A DNA stretch of 64,000 bases from Notamacropus eugenii (taxonomy: Eukaryota > Chordata > Mammalia > Diprotodontia > Macropodidae), in the NCBI RefSeq assembly GCF_028372415.1, contig NC_092872.1, positions 393,350,853 to 393,414,852 on the forward strand, in the 5' to 3' direction. Within the stretch, counting starts at the first letter, position 1, and the number at the start of each line of letters is the position of its first letter. The position numbers and the translations under genes were made by a program. The notes beneath the pieces are model-generated. The model was given only the letters and a program-made list of their open reading frames with translations. It ran no database searches and was not told where the DNA came from. Positions 1 to 10,301 of this stretch are shown here, one piece after another.

Positions 1-49
1 ATTTCAAAGAGGTTCAACTATGGGTTAATAGGGTATAGGTTATAAAGGA

Positions 50-350
50 TCTTGGAGAGCCTCTAGTCCAATCCTTCAGAAAAAAACTAAAGCGTAGAGA
101 AGTTGAATGACTTGTCAAGGATAGTAGAGATAGTTAAGTTTTAGAATTCTAGGCTTACAGCTAGATTGTAGAGGTCATTAAGTCCATCCTCATCCTTTGA
201 GAGATGAGGAAACTGGGGCTGAGAGAAGTTAAGGGACTAGGATCATGTAACTAGTAAATGTCTAAGGTGGGATTTGAATTTGGACCTTCTTGAGTGGAAG
301 CCCAACAATAAAGAGAATTCAGACCCAGGTGCTCTGTTGCAAAATCCAGC
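50..350 (-). repeat. Two adjacent MIR-type CORE-SINE remnants
   Basis: Two degenerate MIR-like copies lie back to back (about 50-160 and 168-350). The second has the reverse-complement MIR core: a 'gatgaggaaact' block, then 'gagaagttaag' and 'aactagtaaatgtc'. The first repeats the 'ctagtccaatcc' and 'agagaagttgaatgacttgtcaagg' parts. They could be two insertions or a local duplication. Confidence 0.7.
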
Positions 351-1149
351 ACTTATCATGCTGCCTTCCCAAAGCAGAAATTCAGGAAATTTTGCTTGGT
401 TCTGTATAAATAAAAGATATTATATTTCACTCTTCACAAACTCATGTCCATTCTAGAGCCTGAATAGGAAGTAGTCTCTATGCCAGATGTCCTCTTTCCT
501 ATAGGTCCCACACTCATCCTAGTCATTTTCTATTATGTGGGTCCTTAGACTAGTTAATATTCTACACCAATAGGACACTGGAGAGGGTTATGACACAGAA
601 CCCTGGGAGTGAATGGAGAACGTGAAAATCCAATGAGGCTAAGGGAAGGAATGACCTATTCACTAGCTGGAGCCAGACAAGAAAATTGACAGATGGGAAG
701 GATCCTTTTTTCAGACCTAGAGAGAGTCCCAATTGCTCTAAGTTCTGGCTCTGACTGGAGATTTCTCCCAAGACTTTAAATTACCAGGCTAAGTTCCTTA
801 AGGGCAGAGAGAACATCATTTTTTATCAATGAATTACCAGACAATAGTATAAGGTGTCTAAATGATGTCTTTCAAATTGAATTGTCAATGAACTAATAGA
901 GCCTCCTGTATTCGTGTTCTGCTGCAGTACTCAATAGACTAATTTTGATGCTGAAGTGAAGGCAATGCTTTGCAGTGTACAAAGAAGAATTACATAAGTA
1001 CTCCATGAAACAGCAAACTAGTAACACATTTTTGCATTGATTAGAGCTGAAAGTGGTGAATGACATCCCAGTGTTGGGAAAATAGTTGTGTTTCTTAGAG
1101 TTACTGCCTTATAAATTCGTTGGAAACAGAAAAGCACAGTGTGAAGAGA
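351..1149. other. Unassigned non-coding stretch
   Basis: I see no repeat family and no ORF longer than about 70 codons. The open frames here look like chance. Confidence 0.6.
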
Positions 1150-1310
1150 GCTAGATTGGGAGTAAGAGGATACCGCACTGGATTTTGGAAGCATATGTTC
1201 TCTCACTTGCTGACTGTGTGGCTTTAGGTGAGTCGCTTGACCTCTCTAGGCCTTAGTCTCCTCATCTATTTTTAAAAAGGAGATTAGACTACAAATACTA
1301 CATGATTTCT
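1150..1310 (+). repeat. MIR-type SINE
   Basis: Forward MIR core. A 'ctgactgtgtggctttaggtgagtc' region is followed by 'cctctctaggccttagtctcctcatct'. The sequence is strongly diverged from canonical MIR. Confidence 0.75.
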
Positions 1311-2115
1311 AAGTTTTCTTCCATCTCGCAATCTTTGTGGGAAATGGGCTTTGGAGCATCATTTGATGAATTTATGGTGCTTAACTACCACATTTCACTC
1401 GTCTTTGAAACTACTTATGAGGACTATGAGAGTTACAATTTCCATTCGATGGATAAAGATAATGAGTCATTGAAAGATGGTGATTTGTCCAGTGGCACAA
1501 AACAGGTTTGTGGTAGTACTAGTTTTGTAACACAGCACCCCTGGGCTACCAGTACATACCTTTCACATTGGGCTTAGCTCTTTCACTAGATATAACTTGA
1601 ATACTACTTTAAATGTACAGTCTTAAAAAACATTTGTTGGATTGAATAGTTGTAAAGAGAGTGTTCTAGAGTTTATTTTTCAAAAAAATTGTTTGCTAGT
1701 GGTAACCACTTTGGAGCCTTTATATTCAATAAACTATAAAGGAAAGGCAATTCCTCCAATGACCTAAATAGTTGAAAACAAAAACAAAGATGGAATATGA
1801 TAAATAACTTCTATATCTCTCTAGAAAACTTATGGCAGCAAATGACTCGATTAAAGAAATGCTATGAAATATTAAACAAACAAAAAATTTGGAGCCAATT
1901 CCTAAATATATATCTTTGACTTCCATTTTCAAGAATATTTCTACTAACATTGCCAGCTACATTAACAAGTATTGCCAAAGAAGCCAAGTCTTTCTATATA
2001 GAACTTACATTTAAAGGCTCTTCTTTGCATTGTAACTCCAGCATTAAAATGCATGAATTGGCACTGCTGTGGTGCGACTTTTTGTATTTGCCTAGTGGTC
2101 TATGTCACTCCTTCA
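1311..2115. other. Unassigned stretch with a 91-codon open frame
   Basis: Positions 1302-1577 on the plus strand are open for 91 codons (acidic, DYESYNF-like composition). They match no protein I recognise and overlap the end of the MIR at the start. The rest is AT-rich and featureless. Confidence 0.5.
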
Positions 2116-2117
2116 GA

Positions 2118-2215
2118 GAGAAACTAATTTGATTCAATTCAATAAACATTTATCAAGCACCTTCCATGTGTTATTCACTATGCTCAGCACTAGAGATACA
2201 AAGATGAAAATAAAA
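2118..2215 (-). repeat. L2 3' end fragment
   Basis: Reverse complement of the L2 3' terminus: 'aataaacatttatcaagcacc', then a 'tatgctcagcactagagatacaaag' region. This is the diagnostic block for L2 in inverse orientation. Confidence 0.7.
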
Positions 2216-2577
2216 CAATCCATCTCAATTGACATTTTTTTAATTCAGTATGTCATTCTATGCCACCAAATATATAAAAATATATAGAATCCAGACTATA
2301 TACCTATGTGTTCTTTTTCTGATTTGGGATTCTTTAAGTTCTCCTGAAATGTAATAGGCTAAACTATTTCCAGATTGATTTAATTGAATTCCCATTTGAC
2401 TACAGTTCAGATTACTCAATAGAGTTTCCACTTCTTTTCTCTCCAACATGCCTGATAAGTGTTACCCCAAATCACTGGCTCTTCCCCTTCACCTCTCCCA
2501 AGTCCTGGGTTGTCTTAGAACTAACTTGGTATAACCTGGGTGGCCTTCCCATTTTGTTCTCCCTTTTACTCCCACTA

Positions 2578-2792
2578 TTGTTATTGTTATTCAGTAGCAT
2601 CCAACTCTTTGGGACCACATTTAGGGTTTTCTTGGCAAAGATATTGGAGTAGTTTGCCATTGTCCTCTCCAGTTCATTTTACAGATGAAAAAACTGTAGC
2701 AAAGTGACTTGCCTAGTGTCACAGACCTATCTGAGGCCAGATCTGAACAGATTCTAAGTCTGGTGCTCTATCCACTGCACCACCTAGCTGCC
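2578..2792 (-). mobile_element. tRNA-derived SINE with RTE-like tail (MAR1 type)
   Basis: Read on the minus strand, a tRNA-like head ('ggcagctaggtggtgcagtg') leads into a CORE-like middle and ends in a tail resembling the BovB/RTE 3' end (the 'ttggcaaagatattggagtagtttgcca' block in inverse). The flanks carry an imperfect target duplication, about 2563-2577 and 2793-2806 (ctttta/tctcccacta type). That marks one complete retroposition event. Confidence 0.8.
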
Positions 2793-2929
2793 CTTTATTC
2801 CCACTACTCAATAATATGGCTTGGATGAGGTGGGAATCAATTATACTTTTATTCCTTCTGATGATATGGAAGACCACCAGTTCTTACTATCTGCCTTGCC
2901 ACTGCCTCCTAAGGTACTCTAGGCCATAT

Positions 2930-3210
2930 CTTCTATCCTTCCTCTCTGCCCTGATATGAGTGGCTCTGTCATCTAACTTCCCTGTTTTCATCTAAGGCCT
3001 CTTAGGCCTTTTCATCTTCCCTACTCTGGAATCCTTAGGATTTCTGGGCTTTTTTATATGCCCTGCAGCTAAACTTTATTTCATTGTTGTCTCTTCCAAT
3101 TTGAGTGTAAGCTCCTTGAGAGCAGGGACTATCTTGCTTTTCCTATTTTTATCTCTAGAACTTAAAAGGGAATTTGGTACATATTAAGCATTTAATAAAT
3201 GTTTTTTTTA
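2930..3210 (+). repeat. L2 3' end
   Basis: It shows 'gtaagctccttgagagcaggga', then 'ggtacatattaagcatttaataaatg', the standard L2 3' terminus. The upstream 170 bases fit the L2 ORF2/3'UTR junction weakly. Confidence 0.75.
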
Positions 3211-3924
3211 ATTTATTCATTCATAATACTGAGATGTGATTTGTTCCCTTCCAACCACAGATCACGTCCTCTGATCCAAGTAACGAGGTTGCCTGACATT
3301 CTGACATATTGTTCCACCTCAGTCACTGTGATTGGACCTGGAAACTTATCCCAGTCTCATATAATACTGGTTGGACACAATAGTCAGAGAGGCTACAAGA
3401 ACTTTGTCCATTTGGCTATTGAAACTTTGATGTGTTTGCTTTTAAAGATTAAACTATAACCCTATTAAAATTCTAAAATTTTAACTTCCAAAAGGGGCTT
3501 CAGGTGCTATCATGTCTTCAAGTGAAACCCTCAACATATTTGAATAGCTATACTGTTGTGACCCAGAGTTAAGAAAACTCAATAAACAGTGCCATAATTC
3601 AGAATTACTAAATAGTTTTCTTAAGTGATGTTATTAAGATCACTAAAGAAGCATTCACTTCACAAAAGACTTCACTATGGTGTTCCTTTAAATAGAAATC
3701 TGTTGTGTTTAAAATGTGATTCAACTTAACAAAAGTTTGACTTACAGAACTATGTCGGAACACAATTACTGCCTAAATCAAACCACATGTGTTCCCAAGG
3801 TGCTTATAGAACAGATCAAAGATGTAGTCCATTTTTGTGAGTTTTACATTAAGGAGGTTATTTTATTCTATGGTTTTCATCTAAGAGAGCAGATGGGCAG
3901 ATAGGAATATTTCACTGAAATATA
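3211..3924. other. Unassigned stretch
   Basis: AT-rich DNA with no family I recognise. Open frames at 3199-3459 and 3716-3904 have no recognisable protein content. Confidence 0.5.
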
Positions 3925-4115
3925 TTTAGAGTTGGAAGAAAAGTTGGAGATCATCCTGTCCAACCTTTCATTCTACATATTATGGAAACTAAAGTACCAA
4001 AGGAATATATGGCTTGTCCCAGATCACAAGTTGTTCATTGTAAGGCCACCTCCAGACCTCAGGTTTCCTGATTGCTAGGCCAGAACTCTTTTTTGCTATG
4101 CAGCACTGCCTTTTC
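3925..4115 (-). repeat. MIR-type SINE
   Basis: Inverse MIR: 'gagatcatcctgtccaacc', a diverged core, and a 'ccagaactc' end. Old and decayed. Confidence 0.6.
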
Positions 4116-4389
4116 CTTCTCAGGAATATTCCTCTCCCTCCCACAGAGATTAGGTTCCGATTAGCATTTGTGTTTGCTTGTCTCAGCACATAATCAGATT
4201 CAGGCATTTAAAATCTGGCTGGAGTGGCTACTGTTATTTGAAATGTTCCTGCTTTTTTGAGTTGGTTAACTCCTAAAGTTGGTTTGACTCAGGAACTTCT
4301 ATGGATGTATGTACGTGACACTTAGGTATTCATAGAGAAGCACCTACACAAGCATACAGATGGACAACTATATTGTTACCAACACTCTT

Positions 4390-4535
4390 TTTCTAAGAGT
4401 GGGGTTAAGTGACTTGCACAGGGTCACATAGCTAGTAAGTGTGTGCATTCTGGACTGAAGGTTGGATTTGAAATGAGGTCCTCCTGACTCCAAAACCACT
4501 GCTCTATCCACTGCACCACTTAATTGTCCCTGCTT
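4390..4535 (-). repeat. tRNA-derived SINE fragment
   Basis: 'gttaagtgacttgcacaggg', 'cacatagctagtaagtg' and the tRNA-like head 'tgctctatccactgcaccac' are all present in inverse orientation. The RTE-like tail is missing, so this is a truncated copy. Confidence 0.8.
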
Positions 4536-4725
4536 CCAACAACTTTAAAAATATTTAATTGCCAGAACCCATTCTATTCTCCAACATGTATTATTCATTC
4601 TGAAACTAGAAAGTTGGAGAAGGAATAAATTGGAAAAAAGGAAAAACAATTAGGATACTATGGTAATAGTCCAAGTGGGAGATTACCCTAGTTAACCCAT
4701 CCCAAGGCTTGAGTTACATTAATAG

Positions 4726-4794
<69 letters not shown>

Positions 4795-4802
4795 GATAGA
4801 TA
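4726..4802. repeat. (GATA)n microsatellite
   Basis: A nearly pure tetranucleotide array of about 17 units, ending in 'gatgatagataat'. It sits inside the minus-strand L2. Confidence 0.97.
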
Positions 4803-5109
4803 ATATTGATATAAATGTTGATGCAACAAAGAAGATAAGTAAAAGATTTTGTGAAAGTAGAATGCACAAAACATGTCAATTGATTAGATATGAGGATATA
4901 GGGAGTTGCAAGATTCAAAGTTAAGTCTAAAGTATTGAACCTGAGTGACGGGAAAAAAGGATGTGCATTCAATAGAAATCAATAAGGTCTGAGTAGGGGT
5001 GAATTTGTGAGAAAGAAAATGAGTTTCATTTTGAATATGTTTAATTTGTAATACTGATGAGACATGCAGGTGATGTCCAATAGGCATGCTGGTATAAGAT
5101 TAAGGACTG

Positions 5110-5560
5110 GGATTAGGACTGTATAATAGATATATAGTATACATTTATATGATATACACATGCAATATTATCTAAAATACAAACACACATCTCTATAAAC
5201 ACATATAACATGTTTGTGCATGTGCATATATATTCATTGTATTGTATGTACTATTTATTCACACAGATAGCTGAAGATATTTGCTAACTATATATGCATA
5301 TTTAAGTATTTATGTATGTATGAGATATACGTATAATCACCTGTATGTATATATCATACATATATATACTTGTATATGTGTGTATCTACATACATACTTG
5401 TGTATAAAGTAATTTATATTCATATATATAGTTACTTTGCAGATATATAGAGATACATTATTATATGCCATCAACTGCATAGCTATATATATGTATATTA
5501 TATATACATATGCATGCATATATGTATACACACATATTTGCCTATATGTATGGAGAGAGA
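5110..5560. repeat. TATA/CATA-rich low-complexity block
   Basis: About 450 bases dominated by alternating pyrimidine-purine TATA, TACA and CATA steps. The open frames across it in several frames (for example 5337-5615 minus, 5437-5661 plus) are compositional artefacts. Confidence 0.85.
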
Positions 5561-6769
5561 GAAAGAGTATACATAGAGCTAGAAGTGACAGAGAATCCTC
5601 TAACCAGTTCTGCATTTCATATCAGTCATTTCCTGCTGGACTTCATCTGCATTTCTCATAAGAATCTCAGATTCACCATATTCAAAACTGAATCCATGGA
5701 AGCTAACAAGTTAACCAAAGGAGTTACTATAGAAAGGAAATGAGAGTCCATAAATGAATATTGATGGACAGCTTCACTTATTTGATAATGTATAGATGAT
5801 AATATAAATTCAGGACTAACAAGGTGTAGACATGTAGGAGGAGAACCAAGAGAGAACAATATCAAAGAAGCCAAATGGAGTATAGTATAACCATGAAGAG
5901 GAGCTGCTCAATCATGTCAAAAGGTTCAAAGAGTTCAAAGGAGATTGAGATTTGTGAGAAGGTAATCTAATTTATCAGTTAAAATATTATTTGTAGCCCT
6001 GAATAAAGGTTCTATCATATTGAACAAAAGTTCATCAATTTGATTTTTTGGCTAAATTACCTCTTTTTTCTTATTTGGGAATAGCAAATAGTAGAGTTGG
6101 AAACTGGATGGCAATGGGGTTGGAAAGAGAATATGATGGAGACAATGAGTGTAGGCAATCCTTTTTAGAAATTTTGAGATGAAAGGGGAAACAGATATAA
6201 GATGAAAACTCACTAGAAATCAAGGACTAGTGAAGGGTTATTTTTAAAGGATGTGGGAAAGCTGAGCATCTCTATAGGCATCAGTTGAGAAAAAGTGGAT
6301 AATGAGGAACTGGAGGTAAAACGAAGAAAAAGGTTGAAGAGTCATCATTCTGGAGGAAACTGGAGAGGGTAGAATTTATGTCACAAGTAAATGGCTCATC
6401 CTTCATGAGGAAAATCACCATTTTTTTGTCTGAGACTAGAAACAAAAGGACATAACATCAAACACTATAAGGAAATTTGATATTGAATAGAAGATGAGAG
6501 CTCACAGCGAATGGGACAAAATTAAAATGGGGGTCATCTTGTGAGGGGAAGTAGGTAAGAGGTACAATAAAGGGCTCAAAGAAAGAATGTTTGGAATCGA
6601 AGCTATGGGAAGTGTGATAGAAAGCTAATCATGGAATAAAATAAAAAAAACCCACAGCTCTACAAGTGAGGGCCCAATGTATTAATTTGCAGTTCATTCA
6701 ATCAGCATGGTTGCATGAGTAGATATGATATGTGATTTCCTTCTTAATAAACATGAAGAAGTCCATATT

Positions 6770-7165
6770 ACCTCTAAGATCTAATAGAAAATCCTCTATT
6801 TGCAATTTAAAGCTCTTCATCACCTGGCTCCTTATCTTTCTAGTCTTCTCAAGCTTTACTCCACTCCATGAACTCTACAATCCAACTACACTTGCCTATT
6901 TTAAGGTCTTCACATATATGACTCCAACTCTTTAAGCCTTTCCACAAGCTATCTCCATTCCTGGAATGCTTTTCTTCCACAAAAACTCCTAGTTTCCCTG
7001 ACTTTCTTTAAGACTCCATTAAATCCCATCTTCTGCAGGCCTTTGCTGTACCCCAAAGTTGTTGCTTGTCACACAATTTTGTCTTTGAATTCCCAGCACT
7101 TAGCACAAAGCCTGGCACATAATATATACTTAGTAAATGCTAACTGATTGGATGAATGACTTACT
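6770..7165 (+). mobile_element. L2 3' region
   Basis: The sequence follows L2 ORF2 C-terminus into the 3'UTR: 'aaagctcttcatcacctggctcc', 'ctccattcctggaatgctttt', 'cccagcacttagcacaaagcc', and the tail 'acttagtaaatgctaactgattgg'. This is one of the clearer L2 3' ends in the window. Confidence 0.85.
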
Positions 7166-7629
7166 GCAACTTGCTACCTCCCCTAAATAAAACCAGAATT
7201 CCTGTCTAACATAAGATTTTAGTTCATTCTAGTAGCATAGCACTAGATTTTATGTCAGTGGACAGGCACTCAAATCCCTATTTCCTTTGTATGTGACTTT
7301 GGCCATTAATTTGAAATTCCTTCCCAAGATGCAGATTGGAATCCTTCTACTCTTGTCCTTCCAGTACATCCTGTCTATGTCCTCTCACTGGTTCACTACA
7401 AATAATTTGTCTAAGGAACTAGTCTTTTTTCAGTTTCTTCTATCACTATAATACTAGCAGAGCATTCTTACTCTTCTCCTCTCATACTTCTCTGAAATCT
7501 CCTTAACTTGAGCATAAAAATTAAGTTCTTACAGGCCATTAAGAAGTACTATCTAATGATAAATTAAAATTCATCAGTCAGTATGTGCTTGTCCACACAA
7601 GGCCTAACAATTATCAGTCATGGCAGAAG
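7166..7629. other. Mostly unassigned; possible MIR trace
   Basis: Positions 7225-7320 loosely follow a forward MIR ('gtagcatagcactag', 'actcaaatccctattt'), too weakly to call. Nothing else is recognisable. Confidence 0.35.
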
Positions 7630-7842
7630 GCCTTTTCTGATTCCCTGCTTACACTTCCACTAGTGTCTTCCACTTGTACTACATGCATTTGGCCTCTGCA
7701 TTTTTGTGCATTGTTGTTTCTCCCTTGAGACTAGGAACCTTACCTCCTTTATATCTCTAGCACTTAGTAAATCATATCTCCACTACTGTCACATAGTAAG
7801 TATTTAATAAATACTTGTTGACTGACCAAATGACTGACTTTT
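7630..7842 (+). repeat. L2 3' end
   Basis: 'ctcccttgagactaggaacc', 'ctctagcacttagta' and 'cacatagtaagtatttaata' lead into the terminal 'cttgttgactgacc'. The order is correct, with moderate divergence. Confidence 0.8.
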
Positions 7843-9386
7843 AAATGAAAGTCCCTACTTTTATTTTTCATTCAGAGCCTCAGATTTTCTTAAAGTTACT
7901 GTTGTACCACTGCTACCCCACACACATAGAAACTGAGAAATCTGAAGACCTGCATTTTTCTGTTTACTTTTTTGTCTGTTGTTCTGTGTGGACTGAAGAG
8001 AAGATTTAATATGTTATAAGAGACTTACAGTAAAGACTAATAGTGGTATCTGACTTCAAAAAACCCTAAGACACATCAAAGGAGAAAAAAAAGTCCAAAG
8101 TACTTAGGGCATACACAATACTAAATGAAATGACCTAAGAATTAAGTTTACTAGTTTTCCCATGCTTCTTCTCACTGACTTTATTTTCTGCCTAAAGTGG
8201 ATTTATTTTCCTTTTTAAAATAAATTTAAAAAATTAGTAGGAAGAAGAAAAACATTATGACTCGTAAAGTAAAACCAAACTGGCATCTGTACCTTTTAAG
8301 CTTTTAAATTGTAAATGACTTTTTGTCCTTGCATTGTTTCTTTTTCTTTTCTGTTTGTATCTATGGGACTAACGGACAGTAGCAACAGTTCCAAAATAAA
8401 ATTTCTATTTCCTCCCATCATTTCTCACTTTTTAAATTATCTCAGATGTATCTCTAAATAGTTTATCAAGGAGTGAGGATTCTTTGAACTTTATAAAGAA
8501 AAACAGGATATTTTCCAGGTCTCCAACAAGAAAACATTTTCCTAGAATGATTAAAACAGAAGAGCTTTACTTTGGGAGGAAAAAATTCTTTGTGGTCTTA
8601 GCTGGGTTTTCTATTGAATTGTTCAAAGATCTAAATGTTTGCCAGATGATGAGTCACTATGATAAACTACTTTCCCTAATTTTGTGGATGGGAAAGGCTT
8701 TTGAAGATAGTTCAGTGCTAATTAACTAATAACTAGAATCCAAAGACATTTCCAAGCCCAAGCTCATTTTTATTCTTTTACAATTTTTTCTTCTATTCTG
8801 TTACAATAATTGTCTCTTATTTTTTTATAATGTGTCTTCACTAAATCATTTGAATTAGGTTTCAAAGACAAACATCCACCAAAGTAGTTCATCATTTTGA
8901 GTATGTTTCTTTAAGTTTTCTCATTGTTTAAGAACTAAATAGTGTCCTTATAAAGTATAGAATTTTGAATATATTAGATGACAAAAAATTATGTTGAAAA
9001 ACTAATTTAAAGATCAAAGTATTCATAGTCAAAATAATAGACATTTTTCATCCATTTTACCTTTCCTATATGGATAGCTAGGATGATTTATTTTGATTAA
9101 TAATCATGGATTTCACTGGAAAAAGTCCATAATGTAGATGATTTGATACAATCAGTTCAATATCATTTGAAAATGGCATTCCTATATATCTTCACCATGT
9201 ACAAAGAATCAGTCTTCTACTTTGACCCTGAGTAGGTATCTCCAATGATAGTGATGTATATCTTTGAGGAAAATACATAATCTGTCCCTGGATTGATTTT
9301 TGTTTTGCCTCATTTATAATTAGAATGTGACTGAACATTTATCTTAGTAATTACATTTATCAAGGAGCTGTATAAAATTTACAAAG
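7843..9386. other. Unassigned 1.5-kb stretch
   Basis: AT-rich sequence without a repeat family I can name. An 81-codon frame at 8484-8729 (plus) has no recognisable domain or neighbouring splice logic. I see nothing functional. Confidence 0.5.
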
Positions 9387-9625
9387 ATAAGACAGAGCCA
9401 AAATGGCAGAGTAACAAAAAGTATAGCCAAGTTCTTCTCCACAGCCCTCCTTATATATCTAGAAAATACACATTCTTGACTACGAAATCCAATGGAAAAA
9501 ACAAAGCAGTGAATTATTTTTCTACCACCAGTGACAAAGACTAACCAAAAATGGTTACACCAAGCACTCTAAAATGGAATTGAAAGAAGGCCAAGACCAT
9601 GAACCATGGCAACAAAGGTTCCGTA

Positions 9626-9627
<2 letters not shown>

Positions 9628-9668
<41 letters not shown>

Positions 9669-9685
9669 TACATACATACACATAC
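9628..9685. repeat. (CA)n / (CATA)n microsatellite
   Basis: About 17 CA dinucleotides followed by five CATA units, within the L1-A 5' leader. Confidence 0.97.
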
Positions 9686-10214
9686 CTGACTTTGTGCAGT
9701 TTTCAAGAAGAGGTGCCCACTGGCAACCTCTAGCATAATCTGAAGCTTTTCAAAAAATAACCACTGTAGGGTTCCCAGACCAAAGGGAAGACTGCAGTTC
9801 AGTTACTGTAAGCTGTCAGAGCTATCTAACTAGCTTATAGTGGCTGACTCTAGCAGCAGAATAGACCTCCAAACAGTGGCAAGGTTACTGTTCAAACTTC
9901 GTCCTCTAGTCAGGAATGCCAAGAGCTCAGACCACAAGGTCAGTAATCAGACTTTGCCCAGGATCAGACTATTTTGAAAACATTGAAAGTTTGTGAGCCC
10001 TCACCGTGAGCTGTCTCTGAGATACTAGAATAATATAACACTAAATATTTCCTTAAAATCAAAGGACCATGGAGTATACAAGCTCAGCTAAAATAGTCTC
10101 TCCACATAGAAGCTGGCTCCAGGATGACTTCCAAAGTCAAGAAACATGCAAGAATGAGAAAAAATCCCTCTACTAAAAAATATTGCAGTGACAATGACAC
10201 TGGTAAAAACAATA

Positions 10215-10301
10215 ACAGCAGAAGCAGAAGCAGAAGCAGAAGCAGAAGCAGAAGAAGAAGAAGAAGAAGAAGAAGAAGAAGAAGAAGAAGAAGAAGAAGA
10301 A
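10215..10301. repeat. (CAGAAG)n(GAA)n microsatellite in L1-A ORF1
   Basis: A hexanucleotide array grades into a pure GAA array. Both long frames across it read through: one as alternating Ser-Arg then poly-Arg, the other as Ala-Glu then poly-Glu. It lies at the N-terminal side of the decayed ORF1. Confidence 0.97.

Larger units (their letters stand above)
4600..6620 (-). mobile_element. Long L2 copy (about 2 kb) split by low-complexity DNA
   Basis: Three blocks match the inverse of the L2 ORF2 region in order. The first is at 4600-4680, with 'atggtaatagtccaagtggga', the usual 'caatagtccagg' motif. The second is at 4905-5110, with 'gagtttcattttgaatatgttt' and 'gatgtccaataggca'. The third is at 5825-6620, with 'ggagaaccaagagagaac', 'catgtcaaaaggttcaaa' and 'gagctcacagcgaatggg'. 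A GATA microsatellite and a TATA/CATA-rich block interrupt it. No coding capacity remains. I set the limits by eye; the part at 5560-5825 is weak. Confidence 0.7.

Noticed and set aside
2760-2800. tRNA gene suggested by A/B-box-like head sequences at this and similar loci
   Set aside because: These are the tRNA-derived heads of SINEs; no intact cloverleaf or flanks are present.
4726-4802. CRISPR-like or other spaced array
   Set aside because: A continuous GATA tetranucleotide run without spacers, and the genome is eukaryotic.
5337-5743. Several overlapping open frames on both strands
   Set aside because: They lie in the TATA/CATA low-complexity block and give Tyr/Ile/His-rich repeats in all frames.
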